Shown here piece after piece: positions 44,647 to 53,981 of a stretch of DNA of 64,000 nucleotides. A program made the position numbers and the translations under genes. The DNA comes from Bdellovibrio sp. Its GTDB lineage: Bacteria; Bdellovibrionota; Bacteriovoracia; Bacteriovoracales; Bacteriovoracaceae. The first letter of the stretch is position 1. Each line of letters begins with the position of its first letter. The stretch covers positions 62,001 to 126,000 of the forward strand of contig JACPIU010000011.1 in NCBI GenBank assembly GCA_016187935.1, written 5' to 3'. Below the pieces are notes generated by a model, which worked only from the letters and a program-made list of their open reading frames with translations, had not been told where the DNA came from and searched no databases.

Positions 44647-46238
44647 ACAGATTTTCTCCTAAGCCCAATCAGGTAATGGATGATGCATCCAATGACTAGA
44701 AGGAGCGAGCCCAAATATTTAATTGGTCGGCCTGGGTCGAAATTGACACTTAAAATAGAACCATATTGTCCATTGTTCTCTTGAAAATAAGAAGACTGGT
44801 AAAAAGTCAGGCGATTATACTTCAGAGGGTTGTTCATGTAGATATGGTGAGAGCTGTTGCTCTGGCCATCGAAAAGATTCACAAAACTTTCGTAGCTGGC
44901 CGGGGTTTTTGTACCGGGGTTCGTATCCATTTTAAATTGTTGCAGTGTCAGCTCAAAGGGAAGTTCAAGAGACTTCTTTGACAAACTGATAGAGTAAAAA
45001 TTATCGTTAATTTTGACTCTTTCTTCTTGTCCGCCACGAACCCAAATAACGATACCGGCAATTCTAACTTTGATGGCCCTCTGCTCACCAGAGATTACTT
45101 CGCCCCCTTTTTTTTCCGGCAAGGAAGCTATAGGAGTTAAAGTTGGAAATTGATCAGTAGAATGATTCAGCAGCTTTATCTTGAATCCCATCCAGGGAAG
45201 GGAAATTTCATCTCCCATGTGTTGAAATGTATGCACTTCCCATTGTTTACTTAGCTTGGAGAAGAAGGTTAGTTGCTTGCCGAATAAGAAAATTATAGGA
45301 GAGGTTTGAAAGAGCTTGCTTGAGAGAGCGCGCAAATCAGAGGACCTTATAGGTTTGAGTTCCTTATCTACTGGGAAAGGGGATTTATCCGGGAGAAACA
45401 CAAACGGTTGGTCGTTATAAGTGACGAAGGCCATGCGGTGCCCTTTCTTGCTTTCCCTGATTTGAACGCGTTTATCTGAGGGATTAAAACATGTGGTGAT
45501 GTTCAAGTCCCAAAAAAAGATATCATGCCGGTTGAGACCGGCGAAACATTCTGCCAATTGTTCCGGAAGATATTCGACTGAAAGAGGTCCCAATTCCTGA
45601 TGATTAGTGGTTTCTCCATCTGGGTGTCGAGAAAAAGTAAGAGTTTGAGAAACTGTATCATTGAACATCTGGTAGGAGCTAGAGTTAAAAAGGCCTTTTC
45701 TACCTGCGTCTGCCCATTCCATTATATTTTTACTGAAAGGCAGGTAATCCAATACTTCAACTTCTCGCCATTTAATATTGAGAAAAGAGGGCCGGTAGGT
45801 GTTAGGTAATTTAATCTCCGCTTCTTTGCGAGTTGTTTCGTTTTTGATGATTAAAATATCATCGGCCAAAATAACACGACGAGTGGGATCATTGGGAGCA
45901 AGAGTCAGGTGCCCGTCAATGCCTGTCACGGCGGTGATGAGGGCCCCAATAAATATAACAATCAAACCAATGTGGATAATATAAAATCCATAAAGTCTTT
46001 CTTTGGGGGGTAATCTCAGAAGTGTGGCAAATAAGATACTGGTTACTAAAAGTCCCTGGAGAATCATAAAGGGGACAGACTGATACAAAACTCGACCTGC
46101 AAAATCTGTCCCGTAATAACTCTCAATGAAAGTTCCGGCGATCATGGCGATGACAAAAAGAGTAATAATCACCACGGCAAATTTCATTCCACCGATAGTC
46201 CTCACCAATTTATCAAGAAAAGATTTTATTTTTTCCAT
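44643..46238 (-). CDS. resB: Cytochrome c maturation protein ResB (Ccs1)
   Basis: 531 residues from ATG 46238; ATG 46247 is in frame but AGGTGA lies where it suits 46238. Three N-terminal membrane helices (about 20-100), a large periplasmic domain, and a C-terminal helix ending IGLRRKS. The LYGFYIIHIGL and NRLTFYQSSYF segments are typical. Acts with CcsA in haem delivery and apocytochrome handling. Confidence 0.88.
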   Translation of the reverse strand: MEKIKSFLDKLVRTIGGMKFAVVIITLFVIAMIAGTFIESYYGTDFAGRVLYQSVPFMILQGLLVTSILFATLLRLPPKERLYGFYIIHIGLIVIFIGALITAVTGIDGHLTLAPNDPTRRVILADDILIIKNETTRKEAEIKLPNTYRPSFLNIKWREVEVLDYLPFSKNIMEWADAGRKGLFNSSSYQMFNDTVSQTLTFSRHPDGETTNHQELGPLSVEYLPEQLAECFAGLNRHDIFFWDLNITTCFNPSDKRVQIRESKKGHRMAFVTYNDQPFVFLPDKSPFPVDKELKPIRSSDLRALSSKLFQTSPIIFLFGKQLTFFSKLSKQWEVHTFQHMGDEISLPWMGFKIKLLNHSTDQFPTLTPIASLPEKKGGEVISGEQRAIKVRIAGIVIWVRGGQEERVKINDNFYSISLSKKSLELPFELTLQQFKMDTNPGTKTPASYESFVNLFDGQSNSSHHIYMNNPLKYNRLTFYQSSYFQENNGQYGSILSVNFDPGRPIKYLGSLLLVIGCIIHYLIGLRRKSV

Positions 46239-46264
46239 TCTTATCATTCACCTGAGTGGGAGTT

Positions 46265-46292
46265 ATTATACCAATGGACACTTTCAAGTCCA
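46265..46292 (-). promoter_or_regulatory. Candidate promoter of the resB-ccsA operon
   Basis: On the minus strand TGGACT, a 16-bp spacer and TATAAT (46270-46265) precede resB by 26 bp. An inverted repeat TGGAC/GTCCA (46275-46292) overlaps the -35 and could be an operator. Confidence 0.5.
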
Positions 46293-46359
46293 CAAAGCAA
46301 CAATCGATAATGCATCTTTGATTTTGACCTTAGCAATTGTATAGGATGATAAGGCCCTG

Positions 46360-46662
46360 TCATGGTTTTATACCATTATCACTATGACAACCCAAGCAAT
46401 ATGCTTCTAGTCCATTATTTCGCACAAGCACATTTAATGATTCAGCATTAACCACTGAATAAGGTCCACGATGAATGTTTAGATCAGCATTATGGCAAAC
46501 TAGACATTGGGGTCTGCCATAGCCACCGACATGCTCTGCAGGATCGACCAAGGCAAGACCTCCAGGGGTATCAGCGATATTGCCATAAAACTCTCTGTCT
46601 CTACCATTACGTGAACATGACAAGATCAGGACGAATGTTAAAAAAAGAACTATTTTTTTCAT
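46360..46662 (-). CDS. Di-haem c-type cytochrome lipoprotein
   Basis: 100 residues, lipobox LILSC (Cys 16). Two CXXCH haem sites (CLVCH, CLGCH) spaced by about 40 residues. Last gene of the four-gene cytochrome/barrel operon. Being lipid-anchored, it could sit at the outer membrane facing the periplasm or the outside. Confidence 0.8.
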   Translation of the reverse strand: MKKIVLFLTFVLILSCSRNGRDREFYGNIADTPGGLALVDPAEHVGGYGRPQCLVCHNADLNIHRGPYSVVNAESLNVLVRNNGLEAYCLGCHSDNGIKP

Positions 46663-46666
46663 AAAT

Positions 46667-47266
46667 TCATTTCCCTAAATGGCACCTGACGCAAAAGGTC
46701 TGCACATGGCAAGAATCGCATTTTTGCGGTTGCGCTCTTGCAATAACTGAGTGAGTGAAACGGAAATTGCGACTATGGTTCTTTAACTCAATATCATTTC
46801 TTCTCACATGGCATTTAACGCATTGTGAAGTTATGTGGCAATTAAAACAGGTATTACTTGCAACTTCGGCATTGAGAGCGTGCGTGCTTTTCCAAGCTGT
46901 ATTTTCATGATTCTTAGGTTTTATTTTTTGCATTGCTGCCTGATCTGAGTGGCAGATAGCGCAACTTTTGGGAACATTTCGATATTGTGGCGCTTCAGTA
47001 TTATGGCATTGATGGCAGACTTCTTTCACACTCATTTTGAATGCCGAAGTTGCTAAATTAGGGTTGGCCTTGGCGGTTTTTTGGTCAGCATTTAATTCAA
47101 AGTTGTGACAGGTCGAACAGGAAATGCCAAATGCGGGGAGCACTTTTTCTTCATGCATTTGATGATCAAATTTTGTCATGATGGACGGTAACATGCTTGA
47201 ACTGTCGGCCAAAGTCCCGGTGCTGATAAGTAGAGAAGTTATGATTGTAAAAAAATAACTTTTCAT
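46667..47266 (-). CDS. Hepta-haem c-type cytochrome
   Basis: 199 residues with a signal peptide (SYFFTIITSLLISTGTLA). Seven CXXCH motifs: CSTCH, CHQCH, CAICH, CFNCH, CVKCH, CDSCH and CVRCH, about one haem per 26 residues. The motif density suggests an extended haem wire. Four bases after the barrel gene, so in its operon. Likely a periplasmic electron carrier. Confidence 0.85.
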   Translation of the reverse strand: MKSYFFTIITSLLISTGTLADSSSMLPSIMTKFDHQMHEEKVLPAFGISCSTCHNFELNADQKTAKANPNLATSAFKMSVKEVCHQCHNTEAPQYRNVPKSCAICHSDQAAMQKIKPKNHENTAWKSTHALNAEVASNTCFNCHITSQCVKCHVRRNDIELKNHSRNFRFTHSVIARAQPQKCDSCHVQTFCVRCHLGK

Positions 47267-47270
47267 AACA

Positions 47271-48527
47271 TTAATTACGCTCCATCTGACTAAAGTAGGT
47301 TAGCTTGGTCAGCATTCTGAGATCATAGGTCAGAGAATTGTTACTATTGAATTCACCGCCAATTTGCAATTTTAAATTTTTCCAAAAATGTCCAAACATC
47401 AATGCAGTGTTATAGGCCATAGATTTGGCCGAAGTTATTTTGTCGTAATAGGTAATATCTTCCGAAACAAAAACTTCATTGGTATCAAAAATTTGCCTTG
47501 TAAGAGCGATCTCACCCCCGAGCACATACCCACCATAGCTTTTAAAGTAGTAATATTTATTATTAATCTTATATAGCTCTGGTCGGTAACTTAAACTGAA
47601 TTCCCCTCTGTATCCCTCGGCACGACGGGTTTCCTGCAAAAGATAATCATCGTAGGCCAGTGTAAGACTCGAAATAAAACGAGGGGTCCAATGATTTTCC
47701 ACTTGTCCCATAACTTCATTTAATCGACCTCGCGAGATGATGGAAAAGATTGGGTCTTCGATGCCATAATCTGCCGTAGTCTTATAGGTCATAATGCGCC
47801 AGCGGTTGATAAATTTGATGGTGGGGTAGAGATCGAGTCCGGCTTCAACTTTTTGGGCCTCCCTGGCCGAGAAATTATAGCGCGATGCCAGCAGCACTTC
47901 CGGACTCCAAGATGTTTCAAAAGTTTTATTGGCGCCAAAACTGCCTAGATTTTCAGCACGCTTGTCCTGAATATTAAATTCTTTGTGTTGAAATTTGCCG
48001 GATAGATGCAGGGGATTTATGGCCTGAGTACGATAGTTCATATGAGCACCGACTAAATCGGCTTGATTTTTAAAATTGCCAATATCCAAGAGACGTTCTT
48101 TGCCGGCAAATCCGCCTACAGTCAGACGCTGTTCCAGGAAATGCATGTCGAGGCTTACCATGTCGAGAGTTGTCCAACCAACAGTCCTAACTGGATCGCT
48201 GGTCCGTCCACCACTTACGGTAATGCGATCTTTGATAGCATCGTACTGAAAATTGAACTGAAAGAGATCAAAGTCATTGTCGCTCGTACCAACAGGATCA
48301 ACAAAAAAACCAAAATTGCTGTTGAGATTTAAAGTCTGGTCGTTAGATTTATAATTCGCACCAAAAAATTCATAGAAAGGGGATTCCAGCTCTTGATCAA
48401 AATTATTACGGAGAGAAAATAAACTCTCTGATTCCATAGTGAGTAGGCCCTGTCCAAGAGCAACTTCCCATGGAAGGAAGCATGAGATAAGTAAGAAAGT
48501 GAATATGAATGCTTCCCGCGATTGCAT
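47271..48527 (-). CDS. Outer-membrane beta-barrel of a putative porin-cytochrome conduit
   Basis: 418 residues, signal peptide about 1-25 ending VALG. The mature part alternates short polar turns with amphipathic strands (for example RITVSGGRTSD, KLQIGGEFNSNN, RFISSLTLAYDDYLL); roughly 16-20 strands would fit the length. It begins in a TAATG overlap with the upstream multihaem cytochrome stop and is followed by the hepta-haem gene. Barrels embedded in such an operon act as sheaths for cytochromes in known electron conduits (MtrB, OmbB). I see no sequence relation to those named proteins; the role is from context. Confidence 0.72.
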   Translation of the reverse strand: MQSREAFIFTFLLISCFLPWEVALGQGLLTMESESLFSLRNNFDQELESPFYEFFGANYKSNDQTLNLNSNFGFFVDPVGTSDNDFDLFQFNFQYDAIKDRITVSGGRTSDPVRTVGWTTLDMVSLDMHFLEQRLTVGGFAGKERLLDIGNFKNQADLVGAHMNYRTQAINPLHLSGKFQHKEFNIQDKRAENLGSFGANKTFETSWSPEVLLASRYNFSAREAQKVEAGLDLYPTIKFINRWRIMTYKTTADYGIEDPIFSIISRGRLNEVMGQVENHWTPRFISSLTLAYDDYLLQETRRAEGYRGEFSLSYRPELYKINNKYYYFKSYGGYVLGGEIALTRQIFDTNEVFVSEDITYYDKITSAKSMAYNTALMFGHFWKNLKLQIGGEFNSNNSLTYDLRMLTKLTYFSQMERN

Positions 48528-49618
48528 TACCGTCCCTTGGGATTAGTGAATGGTTTTTTGCGCTCATAGACCTTCAGTCCATGGCATGCCGTCACGCAGC
48601 TCCCACCATCAGCCATTTTTTTGTATGTTTGAGGTAATTTGTAATCCTTATAGGGGACGTGGTCTTTAATGAGTGTGGGATTTTTGGAGGAGTGGACTTC
48701 GTGGCACATTCCACAGCCGCGATTTTTTGGATTGGCCATTACATGAAAATTATGGAGGTTGACTTCACCATTACGGAACTCAGTGGCCTTCGAAGTTTTT
48801 GCCTCAGTCACAAGATCGGCATCGTGACAGGTGAAACACAAAGCAAATTTCTTTTCACTGAATTCATCATAGTACTCGCCAAATTCATCTTTTAACAATT
48901 TTCTCTGAACGGAAGCATGAGAAAGATGGCAGGTGGAACAGTCTTCTCCTTCATCCACAGGAGAGTGGATGGTTCGGTCTTTGGCGATCTCTTGTTTAAA
49001 GGATTTTAGCGTGCGGCCATCAGCTGTTTTGATTCCCTGATCATGGCAACTCAGGCACAATTTTCGCCCTTGCTTCAATAAGAGGGTTTCAAGATTGCTG
49101 GAATGGGGGTCATGGCAGTTGAGGCATCCTTTTTTCTGATGAATGATTTTATGCTCTTTAATCTTGAGATCAGTTTTCCATGCCTCTTTGTCGTTATGGC
49201 AGGAGACGCAGAGTTTGGCCTCTACCGTTGTGATTTTTAGCAACTTGGGAACATCTGAACCATGGGGATGGTGACATCCTAAGCAGCCTTCAACTTCGAT
49301 AGCGCTATGGATGTTTTTTTTGCTCGAGAACTTGCTGCCCCACTTTGAGTGGCATTGTAAGCACATTTTTTTAGGATCATCACCTAGGTTGGGTCTGACT
49401 AAGGGATGGTCATCGGGAAATTTTCTGCCTTTGGCAAGTGTAGCGGTAGGCACATGACAAGCTTTACAGTTCTCTAGCTTGACAGGGCGGTGGACGTGGG
49501 CCTTTTCCACAACATCCGAATGGCAGGTGGTACACGTAAATTCATCTTCCTTCGCGAATGTGAATGGAGTGGAGACGAAGAGGGCCAAGAAAGTGGAAAG
49601 AATTAATTTCCAAAACAT
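48527..49618 (-). CDS. Exported multihaem cytochrome (10 CXXCH plus 1 CX3CH)
   Basis: 363 residues from ATG 49618, which starts a clean signal peptide (FWKLILSTFLALFVSTPFTFA); ATG 49639 adds seven residues. Ten CXXCH motifs and a terminal CVTACH (CX3CH) occur, several followed by HPHGS/DPHSS, the doubled CXXCH family pattern. The last gene base overlaps the barrel start. It is the first gene of the operon and probable core of the conduit. Related in its C-terminal third to the two cytochromes at 49792 and 53982. Confidence 0.87.
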   Translation of the reverse strand: MFWKLILSTFLALFVSTPFTFAKEDEFTCTTCHSDVVEKAHVHRPVKLENCKACHVPTATLAKGRKFPDDHPLVRPNLGDDPKKMCLQCHSKWGSKFSSKKNIHSAIEVEGCLGCHHPHGSDVPKLLKITTVEAKLCVSCHNDKEAWKTDLKIKEHKIIHQKKGCLNCHDPHSSNLETLLLKQGRKLCLSCHDQGIKTADGRTLKSFKQEIAKDRTIHSPVDEGEDCSTCHLSHASVQRKLLKDEFGEYYDEFSEKKFALCFTCHDADLVTEAKTSKATEFRNGEVNLHNFHVMANPKNRGCGMCHEVHSSKNPTLIKDHVPYKDYKLPQTYKKMADGGSCVTACHGLKVYERKKPFTNPKGR

Positions 49619-49791
49619 ACTTATCCCAGGAAAAAACATGACCTATATCAACAATGTTGCTTTTAAATAATTCAACAGGTCTGTACCATGAAAAAAAGTA
49701 AAAGTGAAAGCAGTTTTTCCTTTAAGACTTGTCTAAAAACCAGGAGAAGCGTAAACACTCGATCATATAAAAATAGAGAAGAGAGGTTTTT

Positions 49792-50898
49792 ATGTTCACG
49801 AGCAAAAACACATGGGCATTTGTGTTTATGATAATGATTTTTGGTTCACTCCAGGCTTCAGGCCGTGAGTCGCTTCTTAAGCTTCTTGCTAATAATATTG
49901 AGGCCACATCGGATGATGCTAATTGTTTAGAATGTCACCCGGACGTTGCCGATAATACAATGAACTATCTCCATTATCCTGCCGGTGCAGGTGCTTGTAG
50001 CTACTGTCATACCGCCAAGCCGGAGCATTTAGGTGGCGATAATCCTCCCGGGAGCGTGAGTATCAATAAAAAAGCTGAAAATTGTTACACCTGCCATGAG
50101 CGCAAGGATGAAAACCCTGTTCTTCATGGTGCTTTGGCCGATGCTGATAGTTGCGTAAGTTGTCACAATCCCCACAGCAGTAACGTGAGATCTCTTCTTC
50201 GCGCCACCACCGTTCCGGCGCTGTGTTCAAATTGTCACGACATTTCTGTTCAAGGTAAGTCACAGCATGGACCAGTTATTAATGGCCAAACTTGCTTGAA
50301 TTGCCATACTCCGCATTCTGGAAAACATCAAAAACTATTGCACAAACCCGCTAAGGATTTGTGTCTGGCCTGCCATAACAAAGAAATACAAGCGAGTTTA
50401 AACGGCGCCCGCACGATTCCTAATATCCAAAAAAAGCTGGAGATGGCCGGTGCTCACCCAGGTGCTGCTGGAAGCTGTCTCGACTGCCATAAGGCCCATA
50501 CCAGCGAGAATAATCGTCTTCTCACAGCGGCATGGTCGGTGAAGAATTACAATACCTATCTTGAGAGTGAAAACCCATACTCCATGTGCTTCACTTGTCA
50601 TGAAACTAATATGCTCAAGAAAACGGATTTTGTTCCTGACACAAATTTTAGAAATGATACTAAAGCATTAAACTTGCATTGGTTCCATGTTGTTGATGCT
50701 GCGGGAAGCGAAGACAAAAGTCGCGGTCGCTCATGCAAAATTTGCCACGATCCGCATGGTGCTCCACAATCCCATGACATAAATAATACTTGGTTTATGA
50801 ATGGAAATCCGATAAAGATTGAGTATCAACTTATCGACAACGGAGGCCAGTGCACCAAAAGTTGTCACGCCACTCGACAGTATCGGCGCAACAACTAG
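49792..50898 (+). CDS. Exported multihaem cytochrome (10 CXXCH plus 1 CX3CH)
   Basis: 368 residues, signal peptide about 1-23. Ten CXXCH sites (first CLECH, last CKICH) plus a terminal CTKSCH. Paired CXXCH pattern with NPHSS, TPHSG and DPHGA. GAGAGG precedes the ATG. Strongly similar to the cytochrome at 53982-55313, including the KKAENCY(T/Q)CH and LHGAL segments; a 26-base stretch (50728-50753) is identical in inverted orientation at 54124-54149. Divergent from the conduit operon. An OB-fold-like lipoprotein gene follows directly. Confidence 0.87.
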   Translation: MFTSKNTWAFVFMIMIFGSLQASGRESLLKLLANNIEATSDDANCLECHPDVADNTMNYLHYPAGAGACSYCHTAKPEHLGGDNPPGSVSINKKAENCYTCHERKDENPVLHGALADADSCVSCHNPHSSNVRSLLRATTVPALCSNCHDISVQGKSQHGPVINGQTCLNCHTPHSGKHQKLLHKPAKDLCLACHNKEIQASLNGARTIPNIQKKLEMAGAHPGAAGSCLDCHKAHTSENNRLLTAAWSVKNYNTYLESENPYSMCFTCHETNMLKKTDFVPDTNFRNDTKALNLHWFHVVDAAGSEDKSRGRSCKICHDPHGAPQSHDINNTWFMNGNPIKIEYQLIDNGGQCTKSCHATRQYRRNN

Positions 50899-50921
50899 AG
50901 AAAGCACTGAGTAATACGAAA

Positions 50922-51479
50922 TTGAGTACAAAACCATTACCAATCACTGTTTTGATCCTAGCTCTTTCATGTGCCGCTTGTGAACGCAAAATTGTCGTTG
51001 AACGCGACATTACTACACCCCCAGTGATGCAAAATAACATGCAGGAAGAGGTTAATCCTGATAATGCTTCCGAGGGAAAACCTCAACTTCCTCCGGGACA
51101 TCCCTCCATTGATAGCAACACAAGTACGACATCAAGTGGTGCGCTTAAAGTTACTGTTAGGCCCGGCGAGATAAAAAGGATTGATGGCGGAATTACAGTC
51201 CAAGAATGCTTCACTCAAAAGGCGACGATAGGGGGTAAAAGTGTTCGCGTTCGTGGCAAAGTGGTTAAATACAATGCGGGTATCATGGGTAAGAATTGGA
51301 TTCATATTCAGGATGGAACTGGTGGGCCTGGCGAAAATGATCTCATCACTACCACAAAACAAGAAGTTTCGCTCAGTCAAGTTATAGTGGTGTCTGGAGT
51401 CTTGCAGTATAATAAGAATATTGGTTCTGGTTATGTTTTTCCCGCGATCATCGAAGATGGTGTCATAACAATAGAATAA
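50922..51479 (+). CDS. Lipoprotein with OB-fold-like domain, cytochrome-associated
   Basis: 185 residues from TTG 50922 (a GTG at 50850 would overlap the cytochrome gene). Lipobox region LSCAAC. A Ser/Thr/Pro-rich linker leads to a small beta domain (about 85-185) with VRVRGKVVKYNAG, MGKNWIHIQDGTGG and VVVSGVLQYNKNIGSGY. That pattern is seen in NrfJ-like and other OB-fold proteins beside multihaem cytochrome genes, where a haem-lyase or scaffolding aid has been suggested. Start codon uncertain. No clear ribosome-binding site. Confidence 0.65.
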   Translation: MSTKPLPITVLILALSCAACERKIVVERDITTPPVMQNNMQEEVNPDNASEGKPQLPPGHPSIDSNTSTTSSGALKVTVRPGEIKRIDGGITVQECFTQKATIGGKSVRVRGKVVKYNAGIMGKNWIHIQDGTGGPGENDLITTTKQEVSLSQVIVVSGVLQYNKNIGSGYVFPAIIEDGVITIE

Positions 51480-51665
51480 CCAAAATAATATTTTTAAAAA
51501 CGCGGATACTTTCTGAATCGCGCCTTACGCTTGGCAAATGTTAAAGAGTGATGTCATCAGTGCCAGAAATAAGATTAAAAGAATTGAATGCATGCTACCC
51601 TCCTTGCTCTTCCCTGTTGAGCCTAGATACTGCACACACAAAGCCAACGCGTAAAAGGAGCGAAG

Positions 51666-51790
51666 TATACCCTTCGGATTTTGATTTTCCAGGGCGTTGG
51701 CCTGCGGACTCGACGCCTGCGACGTGCTGGAAGCACGCCTCAGCGTAGCGCCTTGTCCGCCTACTTGAAAACCAAACTGCGAAGGGTATA
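51666..51790. repeat. Long imperfect inverted repeat (MITE-like element or structured RNA)
   Basis: TATACCCTTCG (51666-51676) and CGAAGGGTATA (51780-51790) are perfect 11-bp terminal inverted repeats, and pairing continues inward with the A/T-rich GATTTTGATTTTC versus GAAAACC arm and a GC-rich centre with hairpin CGTGC-TGGAA-GCACG (51723-51737). The element has much higher GC content than its surroundings. It lies in the 352-bp gap 51480-51831, in which I see no gene; the rest of the gap is AT-rich and featureless. I see no transposase. Confidence 0.7.
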
Positions 51791-51831
51791 GCTTGAATTA
51801 GATACTTTTTGAATTATCGATGTCTTGACTA

Positions 51832-53895
51832 TCAGACATCGTGTGCAATGGACTCAAGAAATTTTCTAAATGCATTTCTGCAGGGATTCTTCTTTTTAAA
51901 GAGTGAGAAAACTTTCTTAGCTCTAGATGCCCTAAATGAGTAGTCGTTGGCAGTTAATTTGTATTTCATGACACATGCAGTACTCACCAGGCCTTTGTTT
52001 TCCTGAATCTCAATATCCATTGACGGATTTCTCGTCAGAATATCAACCAAAGTGTAGGCGATTTTTTTTGCCTGAAGCAATTTCTCGACCTCAGGTAGAT
52101 AATTGGGGTTATTAACTCTAACAACATATCCTTCACCATTATCAACAACCGGGCCATTTGTATCGCCGTTGTCATCCGGAGTGTTCTTGCCCAGGAATTG
52201 CATAACCTTTTTGCGGACGGCAGAATCGGAAATGAGCTTTGGATTTTTACTTAAATATTGAATTAACATTTCTTTTGTTTCGGCAGTTTTTTCAAAATTG
52301 ATAACCATCGGAGCTGCATCCAAAAAGGCCAGATGAGAGTGAATATTCACATCGGAAAAGGCAAGAATCTTGGCCAGACTGAGCAGCCATGCTTCTGTGT
52401 CGAGTTTTGTCTGTTCATTGGATAAAATCTGGCCTTTGGTACCAAACAATTTTGCTGACGATTTGACTAGTTTTTCTTTGATCTCATCTGGATTGTCAGT
52501 TTTTATGCGAATTTTATATTCGTAAAGAACAGTTCCGTTTTCAAAAACGGCGATTACTTTTGCTTTTTTAAATTGCACTTCAGCAACTTCAGAATCTGCT
52601 TTTAGGCCCAACAAATCTGAGGTTTCGGGATAGAGTTGAGTGTAAACAAATAATTGATCTTCGGTAGTCTGAACTTGGACTTTACCATTTTGAAAGGCGT
52701 GGACAATTTTCCCTGCACGAAAGGAGTCAGTCCCATACCACTTATTCTTCTCATAGGTAGGATGGTCCTCAACTTCGGCGCTCAGGTCTTGATCCTTTTC
52801 AATGGTCGTGTAATACCCGGCCAAAAATTCAATTCTTCCATCCTTGAACATTCTTTTTACGTGACCGACTTGATTGGTTTGATTGATTGCCAAGGCATCT
52901 GATCGCCAATCTCCCAATTTATCGACTTCAGGAACCAAGTTTTTTTCCACGAAAGTATAATATCCGGAGTTATATTGAATACGCCCATCGGCAAACAGAT
53001 TTTTAGTGGTGCCGATTCTGTCGGCAGAATCAATAATAGTCTGACCTACACGAATATCACCGATGACGCTGACTTGTGGTGAAAGGTTGTTGGCCTTGTC
53101 AATATGAGTGTAATAACCAGATTGATATTGGACTTTTTCATTTTTAAAAAGCAAAAGAACAGTTCCGATATCATTTCCTTGGTTCATGACGAGTGTATTT
53201 GTTGAAAGAGGGCCGATGGCCTTTACTTCGACGGAGAGTTCTTCGGCCTTGTTTGTATAAGTGTAATATCCTGAGGTGTAACGGATTCTTCCGTCAGCAA
53301 AGATATTTTGAACTTTTCCAATAGTTTCACTTGGGGTAATGACAGTAATATCTTTTCTAAAGTCACCAAAACGCGATACTTCTTCTGAAAGGGAACTTCG
53401 AGCAATAATATAATTGTAATAACCTATATTATATTGCACTTGATTGTTTTTAAAAACTTTGAGCACCTTGCCCATTTCATCGCTTGGGTTTATGACAACC
53501 GTACCTTGTTTAAGTGTACCAAGCTGTTCAATTTCTGGAGATAAATCGCTTGAGACATAGGAGTAGTACCCGACTTTATATTGTGCCTTACCGTTTTCAA
53601 AAACCATTTGCACAACACCTATGTCATTGGATGAGTTGAGGACAGTCGTACCGGCCTCTAGATCTTGATATCTTGGAACTTGCTTGGAAAGATTCTCAGG
53701 TGAAATTTCAAGGGAGTAGTATCCCTGTTGATAAACGACTTTCTCTCCTTTGATGGCGGTTACAGCTACAACCTCATTATCGGTGGTAAGGGCATTCATT
53801 CCTACGCAAATGCTTCGCAAGCAGTCAGTTGCATAGGCCAAATGGGAAGATAAAAGAACAGTGAATAATATAGTGAGATTCTTGGTGGATAACAT
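51832..53895 (-). CDS. Exported protein of seven ~50-residue GYY repeats, unknown function
   Basis: 687 residues, signal peptide about 1-22 (ending AYA). Residues ~35-370 are seven tandem repeats of 49-57 residues. Each ends with a beta-rich core F-x-x-G-x-x-x-Y-x-x-GYY-(T/S)-Y, with GYY at about 58, 109 and 158, and contains IGKV or IGTV plus a conserved VINPSD-like Asn/Ser turn. The C-terminal third is helical, with an Asp/Gly-rich linker near residue 570. I do not recognise the repeat. It lies between cytochrome genes, 86 bp downstream of the 13-motif cytochrome on the same strand. Confidence 0.75.
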   Translation of the reverse strand: MLSTKNLTILFTVLLSSHLAYATDCLRSICVGMNALTTDNEVVAVTAIKGEKVVYQQGYYSLEISPENLSKQVPRYQDLEAGTTVLNSSNDIGVVQMVFENGKAQYKVGYYSYVSSDLSPEIEQLGTLKQGTVVINPSDEMGKVLKVFKNNQVQYNIGYYNYIIARSSLSEEVSRFGDFRKDITVITPSETIGKVQNIFADGRIRYTSGYYTYTNKAEELSVEVKAIGPLSTNTLVMNQGNDIGTVLLLFKNEKVQYQSGYYTHIDKANNLSPQVSVIGDIRVGQTIIDSADRIGTTKNLFADGRIQYNSGYYTFVEKNLVPEVDKLGDWRSDALAINQTNQVGHVKRMFKDGRIEFLAGYYTTIEKDQDLSAEVEDHPTYEKNKWYGTDSFRAGKIVHAFQNGKVQVQTTEDQLFVYTQLYPETSDLLGLKADSEVAEVQFKKAKVIAVFENGTVLYEYKIRIKTDNPDEIKEKLVKSSAKLFGTKGQILSNEQTKLDTEAWLLSLAKILAFSDVNIHSHLAFLDAAPMVINFEKTAETKEMLIQYLSKNPKLISDSAVRKKVMQFLGKNTPDDNGDTNGPVVDNGEGYVVRVNNPNYLPEVEKLLQAKKIAYTLVDILTRNPSMDIEIQENKGLVSTACVMKYKLTANDYSFRASRAKKVFSLFKKKNPCRNAFRKFLESIAHDV

Positions 53896-53981
53896 AATGA
53901 CCCCTTGTAGTTTCTTGCTAGGGCTGCATCCTAATCAAAAATTAGTTGAACTTGAATCTACACTGAATTTTTTTCAATTGA

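Noticed and set aside
49688-49791. Short plus-strand frame before the cytochrome at 49792
   Set aside because: Lys/Ser-rich, no ribosome-binding site, and it runs out of frame into the signal peptide region.
51548-51748. 66-residue frame over the MITE-like element
   Set aside because: No ribosome-binding site, no homology, and it reads through an inverted repeat.
51666-51790. Integron attC site
   Set aside because: No GTTRRRY/RYYYAAC core pair at the ends, no integrase or gene cassette nearby.
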